NCBI GenBank assembly: GCA_004151065.3
Contig: NWUY0304893942.1
Span: forward strand, 1-38,812
Direction: 5' to 3'
DNA: 38,812 nucleotides
DNA from: Larix sibirica
Taxonomy: Eukaryota > Streptophyta > Pinopsida > Pinales > Pinaceae
Shown: positions 33,287-38,812 of the stretch, piece after piece
Numbering within the stretch: position 1 is the stretch's first letter
How the letters are laid out: each line of letters opens with the position of its first letter
The notes under the pieces: model-generated
What the model was told of the DNA's origin: nothing
Databases searched by the model: none
Seen by the model: the letters and a program-made list of their open reading frames with translations, nothing else
Made by a program: the position numbers and the translations under genes

Positions 33287-34600
33287 ATGGATGACGCTTA
33301 GGATCCTTTAGAAGAAGCTGAAGCAGCATCCAATGGAAGGCGAGGGAATGTTACTCCATTGATGTTAGCAGAAACAACAAGAATCTTTAATGAAAGATTG
33401 ATTAAGAATTAGGAGGAGTAGAATCAGATTAACGTTGCTATACTCAAGAGTATCACGAAGATTCACCAAAAAGTTCAGCTTGGGTCTAATAAAAGTAATT
33501 ATAAGCAGGACAAAGGTGCGGGAAGTCATTCCAAGAGTCGCATGTGACCACAATTTCCTAGTCTGCGCCAAAGGTCACACAGCACAACACTAAGAATATA
33601 TATGTGGAAATTAATATTTTTTGCGGCCGCTCATACCCGAAGTCAATACAATTTGTGCATGGTTCAGCGGCACAATTTAGAATGGTTTAAGAGTCAATGA
33701 AAGGATAATGGAATGTCGTAGGGTGATTAAATAAAGGCTAGACCTCATACCTTCGATGGAGAATATAAAATGGGACAAGAAGCAGAGACATGGCTTCTTG
33801 GGATAGAAAGGTATTTCAAAATTGAAAAGTACAATGGAAATAAAAAGGCTAGGCTTGCCATTTTTACACTTCAGGGAAGGGCCTTTATTTGGTGGGAACA
33901 TATGGTAGTTGTACGAGGTATCAATGAAGAGAAGATCGATTGGAACCAGTTCCAGGAATATAGAAAAAGAAAAGTATTCGTCGCCCAGATACTATGACAG
34001 GAAGAGAAGGGAATTTAATGAAGTGAAATTGGGATCCAAGTCCATGGAAAAGCATGTGCATAAGTTCATGGAATTGCTGAGGTAAGTGGACTACATCAAG
34101 GAAGAAAGAGTTCAGATCCATAGTTTATTAAGTAGCTTACCTCCAAGCTACAGAGAGATAATTGAGTTGACAAACTCGTAGACATTCGATGAAGTAGTGA
34201 AAATGGCTACGCATTGCTATGAGTAGGGTAAGGCTAAGCCAGAAGCACAGCCTGCATGGAAAGCCAAGCAAAGGAAAGGGTTTACACCCAGAAAGGAGTT
34301 TTCACACAGGAATGAAAAAATCATAATAAAAAAAACTTAGTAAAGTTAGCACATGCAGAAACTAGAACAGTCAACAGTGGCAGTTGAGGGAAAACTCACA
34401 GAGCCACTTCAGTGTTGGGGATGCGGAGAAAGTCATAGGCTTCAAGACTGTCCGCATAAAGGAAACATACCCAAAAGTATACATCATGCGGAAGGTGCAG
34501 TAATAGTAGGGGATGTGGCCCAATAAGTTCCTAGGATTTACACCGCGCTGGAAGATCAGCAAGCAGAGCATCAATCGACAGTCATAAGAGTTGAAGGTAA
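33287..34600 (+). pseudogene. gag portion: capsid and zinc knuckle
   Basis: This part should encode the nucleocapsid polyprotein that packages element RNA. The ATG at 33287 is followed by a stop after four codons, but the frame continues as gag-like sequence. The capsid core is clear from about 33731 to 33960 (EAETWLLGIERYFKIEK and GRAFIWWEH, matching the plant retrotransposon gag family). A frameshift near 33965 moves it to the next frame, which continues through SLPPSYREIIEL and stops three times. The zinc knuckle at 34413-34451 reads CWGCGESHRLQDC. It has the C-X2-C-X3-H-X4-C spacing, one residue shorter in the middle than the common form, and its cysteines and histidine are intact. Confidence 0.88.
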
Positions 34601-34997
34601 GATTTTTAGCAATCTATTTCTGTTATAATAGATCTAGGTTCTACTCATAGTAATGTAACTCCCAGATTTGTAGAAATATTTTTCTTAGAAAAGAAAAAAG
34701 CATGATAAGTCCTAGTTAGTTCACTCAGCCACTGAAATTAAGAGGAAGGTATGTTAAATAGTAGCAATATGTCCAGTTGAGTTGAATGGGTTTATTACTC
34801 ATCAAAATTTGAATATCCTACCGTTGGGTTTTTATGATGCCCTTATCGGAATGGATTGGTTGGAAAAGTATAAGGCCAAAGTGGATTGTTATAACAATAT
34901 AGTGGAATGTGTTTATGAAGGAGAGGAGGAAAGGTTAATAAAAGCAAAGGAATACTTTGGCCAGTCTCAGTTAGGCAAATTTCTGCCTTGCAGCTAA
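34601..34997 (+). pseudogene. Aspartic protease portion with altered active site
   Basis: The protease would process the polyprotein. The active-site motif at 34631-34648 reads D-L-G-S-T-H where the family has D-S-G or D-T-G, so the residue after the catalytic aspartate is changed. Stops and frameshifts lie on both sides. The downstream part is intact in one frame (34782-34997) and includes LPLGFYDALIGMDWLEKY, the conserved segment that precedes reverse transcriptase in plant gypsy elements. Confidence 0.85.
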
Positions 34998-35159
34998 GCA
35001 AGTTCTACAATAAATGTTGTCAATTTTATGTTGTCCATGTTTCGGACGCAGAAGGAAATAAAGGTCCAGGGATGACAAATATCATAGCCTATTGCAGGAA
35101 TACGCTGATTTATTTCCAGAAGAAATGCCAGGATTACCTCCCTAAAGAGATATTTACTT

Positions 35160-36010
35160 TTTATATAAGTTTGGTGCCTGGAGCAACACTAGTGTAAAAA
35201 GCCCCTTACAGAATGAGTACTCCAAATTTTCTTGAGTGAAAAATGTAGTTGAAATAATTGATGGACAAGCAATATATAAGACCCAGTGTATCTCCTTGGA
35301 GTTCACCTGTGTTGTTTGTAAATAAAAAGGATAGGACGTTAAGACTGTGTATAGATTACAGGTCGTTGAATAAGGTGACAGTAAAGAAGAAGTACCCATT
35401 TCCAAGAATCGATGATCTATTTGATCAGATGAAAGGAGCCCAACTCTTTTCAAAGATTGACTTGAGGTTAGGATATCATCAAGTGAGAATCAAGGAGGAA
35501 TATGTTAATGTAACAACTTTTAGGATGAGGTATGGACACTATGAATTCATAGTAGTGCCATTTGGTCTCACCAATGCACCAGCTACATTCATGTGTTTAA
35601 TGAACAATGTTTTCAGCAAGTACTTGGATAAATTTGTCTTGGTATTTATAGATGACAACCTCATTTATTCTAGGAATGAGTAGGAGCACATAGAACATCT
35701 TAAAATGGTATTGAAGGGCTCCGGGACCATAAGTTGTATGCCAAGCTAAGTAAATGTGAATTTTATCATAAGAAGATTCAGTATTTGGGTCATGCTATTT
35801 TAGTAGAGGGAATTTCAATAGATCATGAGAATATTGAGATGATAGTGAATTGGTCTATGCCTAGGAATGTGACAGACATTTGAGCTTTCATGGGTTTAGT
35901 AGGATATTATAGGAGATTCATTAAGGATTTATCCAAATTGGCGCATTCTATGATGTTGTTGCAGAGAAAGGATGCGAAGTTCGCATGGTCTAAGAAATGT
36001 GAGAGAAATT
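35160..36010 (+). pseudogene. Reverse transcriptase portion
   Basis: This domain would copy element RNA into DNA. It enters through a conserved segment (LVPGAT, then KAPYRMSTP) with several stops. It is then open from 35258 to 35683, holding [49 protein letters not shown] and [17 protein letters not shown]. The catalytic FIDD box at 35645-35656 keeps both aspartates. The next residue is asparagine, where isoleucine is usual. A stop at 35681-35683 and a later frameshift break the thumb region (YLGHAI and FMGLVGYYRRFI are still readable). Confidence 0.93.
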
Positions 36011-36018
36011 TCTAATGC

Positions 36019-36474
36019 TTGAAGGAATTACTCACCGGTGCCCTTATTTTGAAAATCGCAAACCCTGATAAAGATTTCATAGTATGCAAAGATCCTTGCA
36101 CTAAAGGATGGGGGGGGGCACTTATGCATGAAGGTCATGTAATATGCTATGAGTCCAGAAAGTTAAAGGATCGTGAAAATAATTATGCGACACATGACTT
36201 GGATCTAGAAGCCATAATGCACGCATTGAATATGTGGCGACATTACTTGCTTAGACGAAAATTTGAGTTGTGCACCGATCATATGAGCTTAAAGTATAAC
36301 TTGTTTGATCAGCCAAATTTGAATGCATGGCATGCCTGGTGGTTAGAATTCCTGAGTGAATTAGATCTTGAAATCAAGCATGTCAAAGACAAGGAGAACA
36401 AGGTTGTCGACGCACTCAGTAGGATATTTCAAGTCATGGCCATGAGCTTGTGTTGTGTTGATCTTAGAGAATGA
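36019..36474 (+). pseudogene. RNase H portion, 151-codon open frame
   Basis: This domain would degrade the RNA strand of the RNA/DNA hybrid. The frame is intact for 151 codons. It carries YESRKLKDRENNYATHDLDL, MWRHYLLRRKFELCTDHMSL and the domain end HVKDKENKVVDALSR. The early catalytic aspartate region is slightly changed (CKDPCTKGWGG), but an aspartate is kept. One extra asparagine codon lies in KYNLFDQPNLN. A run of nine G at 36110-36118 keeps the frame. The boundary with reverse transcriptase and integrase holds stops. Confidence 0.92.
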
Positions 36475-37875
36475 GTCAACAAGGCCTCAACTAAAGATGA
36501 GAAGTATGCACAAGTGAGCATGGGACTTAGGAAAGCAGAACCAGACAAGAAGTATGAGGGATATCAGTTGTAAGAAGATGGAATTCTTCTAGTCCAAGGA
36601 TAGTTGTACATTCCAGACAACCCAGAATTGAAGAAGCTGGTAACGGATGAGATTCATCACACACCTTACTCAATCACTCTGAATATCAGAAGACCGTGAC
36701 AACAACCAGAAAGTAGTATTTTTGGCCATTAATAAAAAAGGACATTGCGCAGTACATAGCTAGATGTCAAAAGTGCTAGCAAGTGAAGGTTGAGCACCAA
36801 CACCGAGTAGGATTATTACAGCCAGTTCCTATTCCTGAGTGGAAGTGGGAAGAAATATCTATGGATTTCATTACAAAAATTAGAAAGGTAAGCATGTCAT
36901 TTTTGTGGTAGTGGATAAACTCAAAATATGCACATTTTTGTGAACTTCAAAACACATATACTACAAGCCAAGTGACAAAAGTTTTCATGAAAGAAATTCA
37001 TAGGCTTCATGGATTTCCTATGGTAAAAGTGAGTAGAGATCCAAAATTCACAATCAAATTTTGGAAGGATTTGTGGAAGATAAGGACACCATCAACCATG
37101 AGTTCAACATATCATCGACATAAATAAATGGTCAAACAAAATTAGTGATCAAATGTTTGGAGGGTTATCTTCATTGCTATTATTCAAACAAACAATCCCA
37201 ATGGATCAAGTGGCCTCCTCTAGGAAAATGGTAGTATAATTTGACCTACCATACACGACTACAATGTCACCATTCCAAGCTCTTAATGGATATCCAACTC
37301 CTGGCATACATCTTAATTGGAAGACCATTCCAAAGTACAGGCAGAGGACTCACATATTGAGAAGCCTCATGAAGCCTTGCAAATAATTAAAGAAAACCTT
37401 TAGATGGCCCAAAACAAAATGAAGCAACAAGTATATCAACATTACAGTGAAAGAAGCTTTCAGGTGAGGGATTGGGTATATTTATGACTCCAACCATACA
37501 TGCAATCCACTCTTAAACAAAAGAAGAATTAGAAACTAGCTCCAAATTTTTACAGGCCTTGCAAGATTGGAGAAGTAGCTTATGAGTTAGGTTTGTCACC
37601 TTCACACATTCATAAGGTTTTCCATGTCTCCTGCAAAGAAAATGTTGTTGGACAAACTCATCCAGTATACACTAAAATTTCTTACTTAGATGAAGGAAAT
37701 TTTAATTTTTGAACAAGTAGTTATAAATAAAGATTCTCTTCCTCTTCAAAATAGAACCATTATGAAGTAATCGATCAAGTGGAAGAAGATGCCTCCAAAT
37801 GAAGCCAGTTGTTAATATGTGCAATTCTTGATGCGACACCCTCTATTACAAAGCATTGAGGGAAAAACTTTTAAA
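36475..37875 (+). pseudogene. Integrase and chromodomain-like tail, heavily broken
   Basis: Integrase would insert the DNA copy. The zinc-binding HHCC region is recognisable (DEIHHTPYS near 36650, and IARCQKC with its cysteines at 36765-36776). The first catalytic aspartate is kept in SMDFIT (36864-36866). The second catalytic aspartate is missing: the sequence runs VSRDPKFT, one residue short of the family pattern. At the third position the expected glutamate appears as lysine (GQTK). The C-terminal part keeps FQVRDWVYL, YELGLSP and KVFHVSC. It ends in a chromodomain-like stretch (LQNRTI, SIKWKKMPPNEAS, QFLMRHPLL) that stops near 37875. Stops and frameshifts are frequent. Confidence 0.9.
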
Positions 37876-38812
37876 AAGATGTAGACTGTGTAGGGTCCTA
37901 ATCCTCATTCATAATTATTATATTAGTTACAGTCAAGTCAAACATAATAGTGTAGAATAATTCATGCCGCTTTTTATCTCTAATTTATAAATCAACGAGA
38001 CTCATTTGAATAATCATCTTATATTGTGCATTTGGATAATTTGTAATTGTGGCTTTCAATGAAGAGACTTGTTTTTCACTCATTCACTTGTTCTAAGCAT
38101 AGCATCATTGAAATTGGCGATTTTAATGCTTATTCGGTTATTTGGCCTATAAAACAAACTTTGTGTTCATTGTTCTGACAGTCACAACCTCTTCTTGACC
38201 ATTTTTCGACCAAGAAGGCACCCAAAACTAAATTAAAATGCCAAAGTTCCAATCTCCCCACTTAATTATGTCATTCGAGTTATATATTGATAAAAAGTTA
38301 TATTCAGCACATATCCGCACGCACGCGCGCGTGCACACATTCAAAATGTGTCAGATGAACAACATTCTAATCAAAATGTAAACATGAAAATTGTTACACA
38401 AACGATTTACAGTGGAAATTCCCAAAAAGCAACATCTCACAAAAAAATTATAATGATTCTTACTCTACACAATGTTTGTAACCTCTTTATGGTTCCAAGT
38501 TCCTTAATTCTAAACAAAGAATTGATATTATAGTATTAGCACCAAATAATATACAATAAATTCCAATGACATTGTTCACTCTTCTTTTTTGCAAAAAAAA
38601 AGAGGTGAAATCCATTTATACTTTCCTAAAATCAGACAAAATCGCTTTTGAAGGTGCCACCACATGGCCCGAGTCTTGAGTTGATGCACTAGTCCTAGTT
38701 ACAATTACAGTATAACCAAAGAAAAAAAAGAGAATGAACTTGTTACAACCTTCTCTGCACTGGAAGAGAAAGCAAAAAGTTGATTGCCAGTTTTCGATCG
38801 GTCTACCTCAGA
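37876..38812. other. AT-rich, CpG-poor flank, possible start of 3' LTR
   Basis: A short purine run ends at 37880, followed by TGTAG at 37881, which pairs with CTACA at the presumed end of the 5' LTR (33055-33059). This makes 37881 a possible 3' LTR start. However, the sequence beyond it has no similarity I can see to the interval before 33059. No gene is recognised; the longest frame is 61 codons. A strictly alternating purine-pyrimidine tract is at 38316-38340. Confidence 0.4.
38316..38340. repeat. Alternating pyrimidine-purine tract (CG/CA)
   Basis: Twenty-five bases alternate strictly between pyrimidine and purine, with a central CGCGCGCG block flanked by CA steps. Such tracts are microsatellites and can adopt left-handed DNA. 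This is also the densest run of CpG in an otherwise CpG-poor flank. Confidence 0.75.

Larger units (their letters stand above)
33287..37875 (+). pseudogene. Near full-length degenerate Ty3/gypsy gag-pol
   Basis: The internal coding region of one LTR retrotransposon is present in the correct order: gag, zinc knuckle, protease, reverse transcriptase, RNase H, integrase and a chromodomain-like C-terminus. The domain order with a C-terminal chromodomain-like tail suggests the chromovirus branch. The length of about 4.6 kb is near complete. Many stops and frameshifts occur; the longest intact parts are 141 codons (reverse transcriptase) and 151 codons (RNase H). Active-site changes in protease and integrase are described in the sub-entries. 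CpG is strongly depleted. A clear 3' LTR is not seen before the window ends. The element cannot be active. Confidence 0.92.

Noticed and set aside
37831-37850. TGATGCGACACCCTC as a possible 3' LTR start
   Set aside because: It lies within the chromodomain-like coding tail (reads FLMRHPLL), so it is still internal coding sequence.

Overview
The window most resembles the gene-poor part of a large plant mitochondrial genome, probably of a gymnosperm such as a conifer. This is an inference from texture: I found no standard mitochondrial gene, rRNA, tRNA or group II intron core. For about 30 kb the DNA is moderately GC-rich with CpG not depleted. It has almost no intact reading frames and is full of short, decayed direct and inverted duplications. 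A nuclear scaffold carrying an old mitochondrial insert is the main alternative.

Nuclear-type mobile DNA sits inside this background. (1) A fragment of a Ty3/gypsy protease region lies near 11.1-11.3 kb (+). (2) A Ty1/copia gag-to-protease remnant lies near 28.8-29.5 kb (-). (3) A nearly full-length but heavily mutated Ty3/gypsy element fills about 33.06-37.9 kb (+): primer-binding site, gag, protease, reverse transcriptase, RNase H, integrase and a chromodomain-like tail. A possible 5' LTR lies upstream, back to about 30.85 kb. The copia remnant and the large gypsy element are strongly CpG-depleted compared with the rest (by hand: 2 CpG in 28921-29400 and 3 in 35281-35700, against 15 in 3181-3420). 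This fits a past in a methylated nuclear genome. A CpG-poor, AT-rich tract at 17.5-19.5 kb may have the same origin but has no recognisable gene.

The most intriguing element is a degenerate coding region on the minus strand, about 26359 to 24700. It keeps several long protein-like stretches across frameshifts and stops, and is not CpG-depleted. I could not assign it to a family.

Layout: 0-5 kb, anonymous DNA with hexamer and GGCTACTC-type minisatellites; 5-6.4 kb, decayed duplications; 6.4-9.1 kb, anonymous; 9.24-9.69 kb, purine-rich minisatellite; 9.7-11.1 kb, anonymous; 11.1-11.4 kb, gypsy fragment; 11.4-16 kb, anonymous; 16-16.6 kb and 26.7-27.5 kb, two clusters of one dispersed roughly 30-bp motif; 16.9-17.5 and 20.1-21.45 kb, triplet-phased low-complexity DNA; 17.5-19.5 kb, CpG-poor tract; 21.5-23.1 kb, CCTTACC-rich decayed repeats; 24.7-26.36 kb, unknown pseudogene; 28.8-29.5 kb, copia; 29.5-30.8 kb, two unplaced small frames; 30.85 kb to the end, gypsy element and nuclear-like flank. 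No gene in the window looks functional.
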